This document shows, one piece after another, positions 1 through 10,762 of a stretch of 64,000 nt of DNA. The stretch's first letter is position 1; every line of letters starts with the position of its first letter. The notes under the pieces were generated by a model. It saw nothing but the letters and a program-made list of their open reading frames with translations. It made no database searches and was not told the origin of the DNA. Location: the NCBI RefSeq assembly GCF_020687045.1, contig NZ_JAJEPW010000004.1, positions 45,463-109,462 on the forward strand, given 5' to 3'. Source of the DNA: Vescimonas cirricatena. Lineage in GTDB: Bacteria > Bacillota > Clostridia > Oscillospirales > Oscillospiraceae. The position numbers and the translations under genes were made by a program.

Positions 1-979
1 AGGGAATTACTGTATGAATCCCCTGCGGGATTACCTGATCCGCTTTGCTGAGCCGGGCAGTCATGATTTCCACATCCTATGCAATAAGCCTGAATGCAAG
101 CATGAGGACACCAATTGCAATGCGTACATGGACATTGCTCTTGGGTACTACAACGGTCACTTGTATGGGGTACAGGATAATAATCAGGAGTTCACCCTGA
201 TTCAAATGGACATGGATGCCACCAATCACCGGGAGATTGTTGACCTGCCCAAGCAGTTTGAGCCCAATGGGACCAATCATTTAGGCGGCAGTTACTTCTT
301 TGATAACGGCTTCTTGATCTACGTGGCCATGCCGCCGCAGGCCGACCCGGACTATGCGCTGCCGGTTTACAAGATCCAGCTGGAAACCGGAGCGACCACC
401 CGGCTGTTTCAGGAGGATATCCCGCTTCACACAGAGTGGCCATCGGAGGATGTGTCTGTCAGCAACGGGTACCTCTACTTTCCCCTGCCCCAGGCAAACG
501 CCGAAAAGCGCGCCTATGCAGAGGGCAATCTGGAAACTGGGCGCATCGAGCGGGTATTTGAGGACTGGGATGAGATGAGCAGTCAGATCGTGAATCTGGA
601 TGGAGTGCTGCACTATTTTCGCGCCGGTGTAGGACTCTGTGAATACGACAAAGCCACCAATCAGGAGTCTGTAAAATTTCCCATGGATGTCTACTGCGCA
701 GAGGTAAGCTACACCAAGGACTATATCTTCATGCGCACCTCGGACTCCAAGGAATTCACGCAGCGCACCCTTTGGGCCCTGGACCGGGATTACCAGCTTC
801 TGGGGAAGGTTGAGCAAGAACGGATAGGGCTATACTTCCCCTTCCTGGAATATACCACCGCCAATGCCATTTACCTCTCCGCCGACGGCGGGACCATCAC
901 CCACTACATCGACCCCCATCACCTGGACCGTCTGGAGCTGATCCAGCTGGTGGACCCCACGGCAAGGAGCCACGGATAA
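1..979 (+). CDS. Propeller-like protein linked to an ABC transporter (5' partial)
   Basis: The reading frame is open to the left edge of the window and the first ATG (base 14) has no good ribosome site, so the real start is probably upstream and the N-terminus is missing. Near the visible start is a cysteine-rich segment, CNKPECKHEDTNCNA, followed by repeated short strand blocks of the type YLYFPLP, VLHYFRAG, YIFMRTS and AIYLSADGG, which suggests a beta-propeller-like fold. To my recollection, proteins with this CxKPECxH segment often accompany ABC transporters in Clostridia; here the ATPase gene begins 1 base after the stop. Function unknown; a sensor or partner role beside the transporter is inference only. 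Confidence 0.6.
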   Translation, partial: GNYCMNPLRDYLIRFAEPGSHDFHILCNKPECKHEDTNCNAYMDIALGYYNGHLYGVQDNNQEFTLIQMDMDATNHREIVDLPKQFEPNGTNHLGGSYFFDNGFLIYVAMPPQADPDYALPVYKIQLETGATTRLFQEDIPLHTEWPSEDVSVSNGYLYFPLPQANAEKRAYAEGNLETGRIERVFEDWDEMSSQIVNLDGVLHYFRAGVGLCEYDKATNQESVKFPMDVYCAEVSYTKDYIFMRTSDSKEFTQRTLWALDRDYQLLGKVEQERIGLYFPFLEYTTANAIYLSADGGTITHYIDPHHLDRLELIQLVDPTARSHG

Positions 980-980
980 T

Positions 981-1700
981 ATGGAACTGACCATTCACGC
1001 CCTGTCCCATTCCTACGGGGACAAGAAAGCCCTGACAGGCTTTACCCACACCTTTGCCCCCGGCATCACAGCCCTGCTGGGCCCCAACGGCGCGGGGAAA
1101 AGCACCCTCATCCACCTGATCTGCGACCTGCTGCCCCGCCAGACGGGGACCATCGCCTTCGACGGGACGGATATTCTGTCCATGGGACCGGCGTTCCGGC
1201 AGGTGCTGGGCTTCATGCCCCAGAGCCAGGGGATGTACGACGACATGACCGCCTGGGAATTTCTGCTGTACATGGCCCAGTTGAAGGGGCTGAGGCCCCG
1301 GGCCGCCCGGGAGCAGCTTCGGGAGCTGCTGCAGGTGGTGAATCTGTGGGACGCGGCCCACCGCCGGGTCGGCGGCTTTTCCGGCGGTATGCGCCAGCGG
1401 GTGATGCTGGCCCAGGCCCTGCTGGGCGCGCCCAAGGTCCTGCTGCTGGATGAACCCACCGCCGGGCTGGACCCGGAGGAGCGGGTGCGCCTGCGGGAAT
1501 ATATCCGGCAGCTGGGCCGGGACAAAATCGTCCTTATCACCACCCACATCACCGGCGACGTGGAATCCATCGCCAGTGAAATTTTACTGCTGCACCATGG
1601 CGTCCTGCTGGCAGACGCCCCGGTGGAGGAATTTATCCGCGGCTGCGGCGCGGCCAACCTGGAGGACGCCTATATCCGGCGGCTGCACCCCCATGCGTGA
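981..1700 (+). CDS. ABC transporter ATP-binding protein
   Basis: A 239-residue ABC ATPase that would power the membrane protein encoded next. Walker A is GPNGAGKST near residue 36, the signature is FSGGMRQRV near residue 133, and Walker B with the catalytic glutamate is VLLLDEPTAGLDP near residue 153; the H-loop is in LITTHITGDVESIA. The length and motif order match drug/peptide exporter ATPases of the CcmA/BcrA type. The gene starts right after the preceding stop and its end overlaps the permease start by 8 bases, so the three genes look co-transcribed and translationally coupled. The substrate cannot be told from sequence. Confidence 0.92.
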   Translation: MELTIHALSHSYGDKKALTGFTHTFAPGITALLGPNGAGKSTLIHLICDLLPRQTGTIAFDGTDILSMGPAFRQVLGFMPQSQGMYDDMTAWEFLLYMAQLKGLRPRAAREQLRELLQVVNLWDAAHRRVGGFSGGMRQRVMLAQALLGAPKVLLLDEPTAGLDPEERVRLREYIRQLGRDKIVLITTHITGDVESIASEILLLHHGVLLADAPVEEFIRGCGAANLEDAYIRRLHPHA

Positions 1701-3957
1701 GTGCAGGCGTGTTTTCTCCCGCAGGAGTCTGCTATGGCTGCTGGTGCTGATGGCGGCGGTGGTGTTTTTCCATCGGGTGGACCATCACAACGCCCCCGGC
1801 TTTGCCGCCGCCTATCGGCAGACCGCAGCTCAGCTGGCAGCCAGCCCGGACCCGTCCGCCGCCCTGTCCCAGATGGAGGCGGAGAGCCGCCGCTATATGA
1901 CGGCCCTGCTCTGGCGCAGCACGGATGACCCGGACCTGCTGGAGCTATACCGGGACCAGGCCCGGCAAGTGCTGGGCGACGATTATGAGACAGCGGCCAT
2001 GGCATATGATCTCAGTGACCAGGCCCAGGTGGAATTTACCGCCCGGCAGCAGGCCCAGCAGACCCTCCGGCAGCAGCTGGACTACCTGGCGTCGTATCCC
2101 GGATATCTGGATACCATCCACGAAAACGCCGCCAATATGCCCACCCTGTCCATTTTCATGGACAGCAGCGCCGGAAAATTCCATGCGGAAAACGTGAAGA
2201 AAACGGACCGGGACTTTCCCCGCAGCGCCGATGTGTCCCTGACCCTGACGGAGACTGCCGGACTGGAGAATTTCTTGCAGGACAGTGTGGTGTCCGTGTG
2301 CATTCTGCTGTGGATGCTGGTAACGGTACTGCGGCTGACGGAGGAGCGCCGCAGCAGTCTGCGATACCTAGTGTTTGGCAGCCCCCGAGGCCGGACATGG
2401 CTGGCCCTGCGCCGGGTGGGGATCCTGGGCCTTTCCGCCGCATTGGGCACAGCCCTTCTGATGCTGACGGGCCTTGTCACCGACAGTCTGCTGTACGGCG
2501 GGCTGGGTGACCTGTCCGCCGCCGCCCAGTCCAGCGAGATTTTTCAGAATTTCCCGTACCCGCTGACGCTCCGTCAGGTGCTTTGGGCGTATTACCTGCT
2601 AAAAACTCTTGGTATGTGGCTGATGGGACTGCTGCTGTGGCTGATTCTTCAGCTGATTCACCATTTGCAGACGGCCATGGTGGCCGCCGCCGCATTTCTG
2701 GCGGTGGAATACAGTCTGTTCGCCTTTGTGCCGGACAGCTATGCCATCGTGGCCCTTCGGTATATCAACGTGTTTTCCTTCGTCGGTATGGAAAAAACGT
2801 TTCTGCACTATCTGAATATCAACCTGCTGGGTCGGGCGGTAAACGGAGCCATGCTGTGTACCGCCCTGCTTCCGGCGCTGTTGGTGCTGGCTGCGGCAGG
2901 AGCCGTGGTCTATGCCGGACATCACCGGCCCATAGCCGGAGCTAACCTGTTCCAGCGTCTGGCGGCCCGGCTGCGTCCCGTGTTTTCCCGGGCCTCCGGC
3001 CGGCTGACCCTGACGGGGTTCGAGTTCAAGAAAATCCTATGGTATCATAAGGGACTGCTGGTGCTGCTGGTCTTTGCTCTTTGGTGCTTCCGGGCAGCCG
3101 CAGCTCCTACGGCGGACGTGTCCCTGTACGACACAGATACCGCCGCCTTCCAGAATGAGTTCCAGGGCCCTGCCACGGAGGACACCCTCCGGGCCATCCG
3201 GGCCCGCATAGCGGAGGTGGAAGGCTGGCCGGAGTCCGAGATCCGATCCACCCAGCTGGCGGCCCTGTCCGCCGTGGAGGCCGAGGCCCTGGAAAAGCAG
3301 GATACCGGCCTGTGGGTGCTGAATCCTGCGCCCATGTTTACCCTGTGCGGCGGCGATGTGGGCGGCAGTCAGCGCATTCCGTCCATGGCGGCACTGCTGA
3401 CAGTGGCGCTGCTGACGGCAGGCACCTTCGCCGGAGAGCGGCAGCAGCGAATGCTGCCGCTGCTGCAGACCACGCCCCGGGGCCGCCGCCGGGAGCCTCG
3501 CTGCAAGCTGGCCCTGTCTGCCCTGCTGGCGGCGGCGGTATGGTTGACTCTGACCCTGCGGCAGGTGTACCAGGTTTCGTCGTATTACGGCGGCCTGACG
3601 GCCCTGTCCGCCCCGCTGCGCAGTGTGACCTATTTTGCAGACCTGGCCGCAGACTGCACTGTGGGCCAGTGGCTGGCCGGATGCCTGTTGCTGCGGCTGC
3701 TGGTGCTGCTGGCTGCCGCCATGACCGGGTGCCTGCTGTCGAGCCTGTGCCGGACGGTGAACGCTGCCGTGGTGGTATGCTGCGCCGGCCTGGTGGGCCC
3801 GGCGGCCCTGGAGCTGGTGGGAGTGCGCGCGGCAGGCATCCTGTCCCTGGCCCGCCTGTGGACGCCTGTTACCTGCTCCTTGTTCGTCTATTTCATTCCC
3901 CTGGCTCTGCTGGTAGTCTGCCCCCTTCTGTGCGTGCGGCGCAGGCCCAGGGTCTGA
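1693..3957 (+). CDS. ABC transporter permease, two-part membrane protein
   Basis: The frame is open further upstream inside the ATPase gene, but the natural start is the ATG at 1693, overlapping the ATPase stop; this gives 754 residues. Residues ~12-27 form a first membrane segment (LLWLLVLMAAVVFF), followed by a ~165-residue soluble region, then about five membrane segments (~195-410), a second soluble loop (~475-560) and about five more segments to the C-terminus. The doubled pattern resembles two fused ABC-2 type permease halves, each with a large extracytoplasmic loop. It pairs with the ATPase encoded just upstream. Transcription probably ends at the hairpin at 3966-3998. Substrate unknown; export of a peptide or lipid-like compound is a guess. 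Confidence 0.8.
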   Translation: MRECRRVFSRRSLLWLLVLMAAVVFFHRVDHHNAPGFAAAYRQTAAQLAASPDPSAALSQMEAESRRYMTALLWRSTDDPDLLELYRDQARQVLGDDYETAAMAYDLSDQAQVEFTARQQAQQTLRQQLDYLASYPGYLDTIHENAANMPTLSIFMDSSAGKFHAENVKKTDRDFPRSADVSLTLTETAGLENFLQDSVVSVCILLWMLVTVLRLTEERRSSLRYLVFGSPRGRTWLALRRVGILGLSAALGTALLMLTGLVTDSLLYGGLGDLSAAAQSSEIFQNFPYPLTLRQVLWAYYLLKTLGMWLMGLLLWLILQLIHHLQTAMVAAAAFLAVEYSLFAFVPDSYAIVALRYINVFSFVGMEKTFLHYLNINLLGRAVNGAMLCTALLPALLVLAAAGAVVYAGHHRPIAGANLFQRLAARLRPVFSRASGRLTLTGFEFKKILWYHKGLLVLLVFALWCFRAAAAPTADVSLYDTDTAAFQNEFQGPATEDTLRAIRARIAEVEGWPESEIRSTQLAALSAVEAEALEKQDTGLWVLNPAPMFTLCGGDVGGSQRIPSMAALLTVALLTAGTFAGERQQRMLPLLQTTPRGRRREPRCKLALSALLAAAVWLTLTLRQVYQVSSYYGGLTALSAPLRSVTYFADLAADCTVGQWLAGCLLLRLLVLLAAAMTGCLLSSLCRTVNAAVVVCCAGLVGPAALELVGVRAAGILSLARLWTPVTCSLFVYFIPLALLVVCPLLCVRRRPRV

Positions 3958-3965
3958 TCTGTATA

Positions 3966-3998
3966 ATCAAAACCTCCGGCTAAGTCGGAGGTTTTGAT
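3966..3998. terminator. Bidirectional intrinsic terminator
   Basis: A 13-bp perfect stem (ATCAAAACCTCCG with its complement) and a 7-base loop lie between the convergent permease and transporter genes. The stem starts with A-rich and ends with T-rich sequence, so it can stop transcription from both sides. The minus-strand stop codon begins at the very next base. Confidence 0.85.
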
Positions 3999-5357
3999 TC
4001 ACATGTACCGCACCACAATGCACACCATGGACACCGCCATCACCATGATGGTGGCCGGCGCGCAGTAGCGGCAATACTTGCCCCAGGTGACGGGATGGCC
4101 GTTCTTGGCGGCCACGGACGTGCCCACCACATTGGCGGAGGCGCCGATGGGCGTGGCGCTGCCGCCCAGGTCCGTGCCCATGGACAGCGCCCAGGCCAGC
4201 ACATGCAGGTCCACGCCCTGGGTCTGGGCCATGGCCTGGATCACCGGCACCATGGTGGCGGCAAAGGGGATGTTGTCCACAAAGGCGCTGGCCACGGCGG
4301 ACACCCACAGGATGATGGCCACCATCACCACGGCCTTGCCGCCGCTGAGCCTGGCAATGCAGTCTGCCAGCACGGCCAGGCAGCCGGTGCGCTCCAGCCC
4401 GGTCACCACCACGAACAGGCCCGTGAAGAACAGCAGGGTCTTGTAGTCCACCCGGGCAAACAGTCCCGCAGCCGCCTTCCGGCCGCTGGTCAGCAGCGTC
4501 ACCAGGCTCATCAGAGCCGCGGCGATGCACCCGATGGCGGCCACCGTCAGCTCCGTCTGGGCGTGGGTGATCAGCAGGACCACCACCACTAAGAAGGACG
4601 ATCCGCAGCCATAGAACCCCGCCCGGTTGGTCACCGCCGACGCTGCGTCGGGGTACACCACGTCTGCCGGGCGATTCTTCTCGCTCTGGGCCAGGGGCTT
4701 CCGGAAGCACAGGAAGAAGTACACCACCGTGAACACCAGACACACCGCCGCGATAACGCCGGTGTTGCCCAGGAAGTCGAAGAAGCTCAGCCCCAGGGAG
4801 GTGCCGATGATGATGTTGGGGGGGTCGCCGCACATAGTAGCCGAGCCGCCCAGGTTGGCGCAGAAAATCTCCGCCAGGATCATAGGCACCGGGTCAAAAT
4901 ACAGCGTCTTGGCCAGCTCCGCCGTCACGGCGGCCAGGAACAGGATCACAGTGATGCTGTCGATGAACATGGCCAGAAGCGCCGACATCACCATAAAGCA
5001 GATCAGCAGCGGCACCGTCCGGTAATGCACCAGCTTCGCGATTTTTAGGCACAGCCACTGGAAAATTCCCGCATGGCCCATGCCCTCCACCATCACCATC
5101 ATACCGGCAATGAACACAATGGTGGACCAGTTGATACCGGTATTGGACTCGGACGAGCCCACCCAGAAGCCCTTCTGGATAAAGCAGCTGAGGTTCAGCG
5201 TCTCCCAGATGGCCCCTCCGTCATGCATGCACAGGCCGAACACCAGTACCAGCACCAGAGCTCCGCTGCCCAGCGTTACCCACTGACGAGGAAACCGGTC
5301 CCAGATGATGAGGGCAAACATCACAACAAAAATGGCAACCGCCAAAATTTTCTCCAT
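3999..5357 (-). CDS. ArsB/NhaD-type ion transporter (SLC13-like)
   Basis: A 452-residue polytopic membrane protein of the ion transporter superfamily that includes NhaD Na+/H+ antiporters, ArsB and citrate/dicarboxylate carriers. The two repeated halves each carry a conserved hairpin: LGGSATMCGDPPNIIIG in the first half and DLGGSATPIGASANVVG in the second. The DPPN and SANV turns are the usual substrate/ion-binding loops. The frame is open further upstream, but the start at 5357 is chosen because GGGGAGGAGCC sits just before it and a membrane segment (ILAVAIFVVMFALII) follows. A consensus promoter precedes it (5404-5432). The exact ion is undetermined; Na+/H+ antiport or an organic anion are both possible. 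Confidence 0.8.
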   Translation of the reverse strand: MEKILAVAIFVVMFALIIWDRFPRQWVTLGSGALVLVLVFGLCMHDGGAIWETLNLSCFIQKGFWVGSSESNTGINWSTIVFIAGMMVMVEGMGHAGIFQWLCLKIAKLVHYRTVPLLICFMVMSALLAMFIDSITVILFLAAVTAELAKTLYFDPVPMILAEIFCANLGGSATMCGDPPNIIIGTSLGLSFFDFLGNTGVIAAVCLVFTVVYFFLCFRKPLAQSEKNRPADVVYPDAASAVTNRAGFYGCGSSFLVVVVLLITHAQTELTVAAIGCIAAALMSLVTLLTSGRKAAAGLFARVDYKTLLFFTGLFVVVTGLERTGCLAVLADCIARLSGGKAVVMVAIILWVSAVASAFVDNIPFAATMVPVIQAMAQTQGVDLHVLAWALSMGTDLGGSATPIGASANVVGTSVAAKNGHPVTWGKYCRYCAPATIMVMAVSMVCIVVRYM

Positions 5358-5403
5358 GATGGCTCCTCCCCTTTCTTCAGAAATGATCTTTGAACCGTAT
5401 GGT

Positions 5404-5432
5404 ATTGTAGCCTCCCCACTCGGGAAAGTCAA
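5404..5432 (-). promoter_or_regulatory. Sigma-A promoter of the ion transporter gene
   Basis: On the minus strand, TTGACT (5432-5427), a 17-base spacer and TACAAT (5409-5404) match the vegetative consensus. They lie about 50 bases upstream of the chosen start codon. Confidence 0.75.
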
Positions 5433-5581
5433 CCCCAGCGCCTTATACAGTTTCACAAAAATGTCACAAGCAGAAGCCAGTTTTCTGTAAATTGCACGAC
5501 ATTTACATGGAATTAACAACGTATTCACACATTTTTACTTGGGCATTCCGGAGTCTGTACAAGTGCTTCCCACGTGTAAAA

Positions 5582-5609
5582 AGAGGCTGTCCCGGGCGGG
5601 ACAGCCTCT
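5582..5609 (-). terminator. Terminator of the butyrate operon
   Basis: A 12-bp stem (AGAGGCTGTCCC) with a 4-base loop ends, on the minus strand, in a run of five T residues. It lies 24 bases after the etfA stop codon and would end the crt-hbd-bcd-etfB-etfA transcript. Confidence 0.9.
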
Positions 5610-5632
5610 CTTTTATTTGACGTAAAACAAGT

Positions 5633-6694
5633 TTACTTGGCGGCCTTCTGAGCCTTGATGGACTCGATCAGCTCGGGAACGACCTTGAACAGGTCGCCCA
5701 CGATGCCGTAGTCCGCCACCTCGAAGATGGGAGCGGACTCGTTCTTGTTCACGGCGATGATGCACTCGGAATCCTGCATACCGGCCTTGTGCTGGATGGC
5801 ACCGGAGATACCCAGAGCGATGTAGACCTTGGGATGCACGGTCTTGCCGGTCTGGCCGACCTGGTGGTCAGCGCTGATCCAGCCGGCGTCCACGCAGGCG
5901 CGGGAGGAACCCACGACGCCGCCCAGAACCTCGGCCAGCTCCTCGGCCAGCTTGATGCCGCCTTCCACGTCCTTGGAAATGCCGCGGCCCACGGACACGA
6001 TGAAGTCCGCACCGATCAGGTCCACCAGCTTCTTGGCGGCCTTCACGGTCTCCACCACCTCGGTGTGGATGTCGGAAGCCTCCAGAGCGAAGGCGGGGTG
6101 CAGGATCTCCACGTTCTTCTTGCACAGGCGCTTCTTCATAACGCCGGGACGAACGGTGGCCATGGCGGGGCGGAAGCGGGGGCAGATGATGGAGGCCATC
6201 AGGTGACCGCCGAAAGCGGGACGGGTCATCTTCAGGTCGCGATCCACGGGATGGGGCTCCCGGTTGATCATCACGGTGCCCAGTTTGTTGATGCGGTCCT
6301 CGGGCAGAGTGGAGGCTTCCTTCAGGAAGTTCTTATAGTTGGGCAGGTCGATGTCCAGGTGGGTGCAGTCGGCGCACAGACCGGTGTGCAGACGGGCGGC
6401 GCAGCGGGGAGCCAGATCACGGCCGATGTTGGAGGCGCCGAACAGCAGCACCTCGGGCTTGATCTCCTCCACGGCTTCCACGATCACCTTGGTATAGGCG
6501 TCGGTGGTGAAGTCCTTCAGCAGGGGGGAGTTGTACACATAAACCTTATCCGCGCCGTATTCGCCCAGCTCGTCGGCCAGCTTCCGGCCCTCGGAGATCA
6601 GTTCAAAGGTGGTGGGCATCATCACGCCCTGACGCTGCTCGCAGAAAACCCATACGTTTTTGAAGGCAGCGGTATCAGCACTATTAAAAGCCAT
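5633..6694 (-). CDS. etfA: Electron transfer flavoprotein alpha subunit
   Basis: This is the alpha subunit of the heterodimeric flavoprotein that works with butyryl-CoA dehydrogenase. The C-terminal FAD domain is clear: GSSRACVDAGWI, then DHQVGQTGKTV, ALGISGAIQHKAGM and ending with the family signature region around IIAVNKNESAPIFEVADYG. At 353 residues it is slightly longer than the usual ~320-340. GGAAGGAGA precedes the start. It is the last gene of the five-gene operon, 16 bases after etfB. In Clostridia the Bcd-EtfAB complex couples crotonyl-CoA reduction to ferredoxin reduction by electron bifurcation; that role is taken from the family and the gene context. Confidence 0.95.
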   Translation of the reverse strand: MAFNSADTAAFKNVWVFCEQRQGVMMPTTFELISEGRKLADELGEYGADKVYVYNSPLLKDFTTDAYTKVIVEAVEEIKPEVLLFGASNIGRDLAPRCAARLHTGLCADCTHLDIDLPNYKNFLKEASTLPEDRINKLGTVMINREPHPVDRDLKMTRPAFGGHLMASIICPRFRPAMATVRPGVMKKRLCKKNVEILHPAFALEASDIHTEVVETVKAAKKLVDLIGADFIVSVGRGISKDVEGGIKLAEELAEVLGGVVGSSRACVDAGWISADHQVGQTGKTVHPKVYIALGISGAIQHKAGMQDSECIIAVNKNESAPIFEVADYGIVGDLFKVVPELIESIKAQKAAK

Positions 6695-6710
6695 TTTCTT
6701 ATCTCCTTCC

Positions 6711-7511
6711 TCAGATGATGTGCTTGGCGGCCAGGATGCCGGCCAGCTTGTCGGTAGTCTCCTTACCGGCGCCCTCGAGCATCATGCCGGCGCCCTTCTG
6801 GGGAGGCGTAAAGGAGGTCAGAATGTTGGTGGGAGAACCCGCCAGGCCGATGGTGCTCTTGTCGATCAGGGGATGATCCTTCAGAGTCTCATAGGTCATG
6901 GTGACCAGGGGCTTGCTGTAGGCTTCGAAAGCGCCGCCCACGGACAGGTAACGGGGCTGATTCAGCTCCTTGATGCAGGTGATCATGCAGGGGGTCTTGA
7001 CCTTCACGGTCATGTAGCCGTCCTCCAGCATGCGCTTGACGGTCAGGGTGTTGCCGTCCTTCTTGATCTCGCCGGCGTAGGTCACCTGGGGCAGGTGCAG
7101 CTTCTCGGCGATCTGGGGGCCAACCTGGGCGGTATCGCCGTCGATGGCCTGACGGCCGGCCAGGATGATGTCGTCCTCTTCCACGCCGTAGGTGTCGATA
7201 CCGGCGGCGATGATCTGGGAGGTGGCGTAGGTGTCGGAGCCGCCGAACTCACGGGCGGTGATCAGGACGCCCTCGTCCACGCCCATGGCCATCAGCTCAC
7301 GCAGCATGCCTTCTGCGGGAGGGGGACCCATGGTGAACGCGATGACCTTGCAGCCCAGCTGGTCCTTCAGGGACAGGGCGGCTTCCACGGCGTTCAGGTC
7401 GTCGGGGTTGATGATGGTCTGCATGGAGGCACGATCCAGGGTGCCGTCGGGGTTCACTGCCACCTTACCGGAGGTATCGGGAACCTGCTTCACAGTAACA
7501 AGAATTTTCAT
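6711..7511 (-). CDS. etfB: Electron transfer flavoprotein beta subunit
   Basis: A 266-residue beta subunit that partners EtfA. It begins with the typical MKILVTVKQVPDTSGKV and carries the family signature AGRQAIDGDTAQVGPQIA around residue 125. Bifurcating EtfB proteins bind a second FAD that takes electrons from NADH; the bcd neighbour makes that version likely here, but the sequence alone does not prove it. The ribosome site AGGAGG lies before the start. The gene sits between bcd and etfA, with 20- and 16-base gaps, in one transcription unit. Confidence 0.95.
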   Translation of the reverse strand: MKILVTVKQVPDTSGKVAVNPDGTLDRASMQTIINPDDLNAVEAALSLKDQLGCKVIAFTMGPPPAEGMLRELMAMGVDEGVLITAREFGGSDTYATSQIIAAGIDTYGVEEDDIILAGRQAIDGDTAQVGPQIAEKLHLPQVTYAGEIKKDGNTLTVKRMLEDGYMTVKVKTPCMITCIKELNQPRYLSVGGAFEAYSKPLVTMTYETLKDHPLIDKSTIGLAGSPTNILTSFTPPQKGAGMMLEGAGKETTDKLAGILAAKHII

Positions 7512-7531
7512 TTTACCTTTTACCTCCTCAA

Positions 7532-8695
<1,164 letters not shown>

Positions 8696-8716
8696 ACTCT
8701 TTTCTCCTTTACAGAT

Positions 8717-9553
<837 letters not shown>

Positions 9554-9639
9554 GATTGTTCCTCCTAAATAAATTTTTATTTAAGTAGCGATTTTAATCA
9601 TCAGGCCCGGTAAGGAGCCTGTTAATTAACCAAATGGGG

Positions 9640-10419
9640 TTACTTGTTCTGATAGGGCTCGTGCTTGCGCTTTTCCAGGAAGGCGCCCATGCCTTCCTTC
9701 TGGTCCGCCGTCTCGAAGCAGCTGCCGAACAGGCCCTCCTCGATGGCCACGGCCCGGTCGATATCCACCTGCATACCGTCGTTGATGGCCTTCTTGCAGG
9801 CGCGGACGGCGATGGGGGCGTTCTTGGCGATGGTCTCGGCCATCTTCTCGGCGGCGGGCATCAGCTCCTCCAGGGGATACACGGCGTTCACCAGGCCGAT
9901 GCGCAGGGCCTCGTCGGCCTTGATGTTCTTGGCGGTATAGATCAGCTGCTTGGCCATGCCCATGCCCACCAGACGGGCCAGACGCTGGGTGCCGCCGAAG
10001 CCCGGGGTGATGCCCAGACCCGCTTCCGGCTGGCCGAACACGGCGGTGTCGGCGCACAGGCGGATGTCGCAGCTCATGGACAGCTCACAGCCGCCGCCCA
10101 GGGCAAAGCCGTTGACTGCGGCGATGGTGGGGATGGGCAGCGTCTCCAGCTTGCGGAACACGTCGTTGCCCTTCTTGCCGAAGGCCTCGCCCTCGGCCTT
10201 AGTCAGGGTGCTCATCTCGCCGATATCGGCGCCGGCCACGAAAGCCTTCTCGCCGCTGCCGGTGATGACCAGGGCGCGGATCTCGTCGTCCGCCTTCACC
10301 TGCTCCACCAGCTGGTCGATATCCTCCAGCACCTGGGAGTTCAGGGCGTTGAGGGCCTTGGGCCGGTTGATGGTGGCAACGGCAATGTGGCCCTTCTTTT
10401 CCAACAGAACATTCGTCAT
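9640..10419 (-). CDS. crt: 3-hydroxybutyryl-CoA dehydratase (crotonase)
   Basis: A 259-residue enoyl-CoA hydratase that would dehydrate 3-hydroxybutyryl-CoA to crotonyl-CoA. The oxyanion-hole segment is VAGADIGEM near residue 65, and the catalytic glutamates lie in the GFALGGGCELSMSCDIRL and FGQPEAGLGITPGFGGTQRL segments, all as in clostridial Crt. It is the first gene of the butyrate operon and has GGAGGAACG before its start. No thiolase (thl) gene is present at either end, so acetoacetyl-CoA must come from a gene elsewhere in the genome. Confidence 0.95.
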   Translation of the reverse strand: MTNVLLEKKGHIAVATINRPKALNALNSQVLEDIDQLVEQVKADDEIRALVITGSGEKAFVAGADIGEMSTLTKAEGEAFGKKGNDVFRKLETLPIPTIAAVNGFALGGGCELSMSCDIRLCADTAVFGQPEAGLGITPGFGGTQRLARLVGMGMAKQLIYTAKNIKADEALRIGLVNAVYPLEELMPAAEKMAETIAKNAPIAVRACKKAINDGMQVDIDRAVAIEEGLFGSCFETADQKEGMGAFLEKRKHEPYQNK

Positions 10420-10762
10420 GATCGTTCCTCCTTGCTTCGATCACCCGCCGCAGCGGCGGGCGCGCGACGGGATGCCGCCCATAGCGGTCCCATCATGCGT
10501 ACTCTTCATACAGCTTGTATTATAGTCCCTCGTCTAAAAATTATCAAGCCCTTGTTTCCCGGCTTTTTCTTTTTCAGGATATTTCACAAAAGAAATGAAT
10601 TTTCTTTGCACATTTTTCAATATGACATGTTCATAATCCGGTCACAAAACCGTCCCCGGCACCAAATGGAGCATTTTTTTCGTTTACAGAACCGTGTATC
10701 TTGTGGTATATATAGAGTTGGTATTTTATTTGCGGCCATGGCCGCACAGGAGGAAATGACCC
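10420..10762. other. Divergent intergenic region crt / trmB
   Basis: This 343-base spacer holds the butyrate operon promoter (10519-10547), a GC-rich short inverted repeat in the crt leader (CCCGCC/GGCGGG at about 10442-10458), and a weaker possible promoter for trmB: TTTACA at 10683-10688 and TATATA at 10707-10712 with an 18-base spacer. The middle is AT-rich, and I see no further gene or RNA. Confidence 0.6.
10519..10547 (-). promoter_or_regulatory. Promoter of the crt-hbd-bcd-etfB-etfA operon
   Basis: TTGATA (10547-10542), 17 bases, then a perfect TATAAT (10524-10519) on the minus strand. Transcription would begin near 10512, leaving a leader of about 90 bases before crt. The near-consensus sequence fits a highly expressed central pathway. 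Confidence 0.85.

Noticed and set aside
5789..6718. Long open frames opposite etfA, etfB, bcd and other GC-rich genes
   Set aside because: They are Gly/His/Val-rich shadows caused by codon bias of the real genes on the other strand.
10442..10458. A terminator in the crt leader
   Set aside because: The GC-rich stem has no T-run after it in the direction of transcription.
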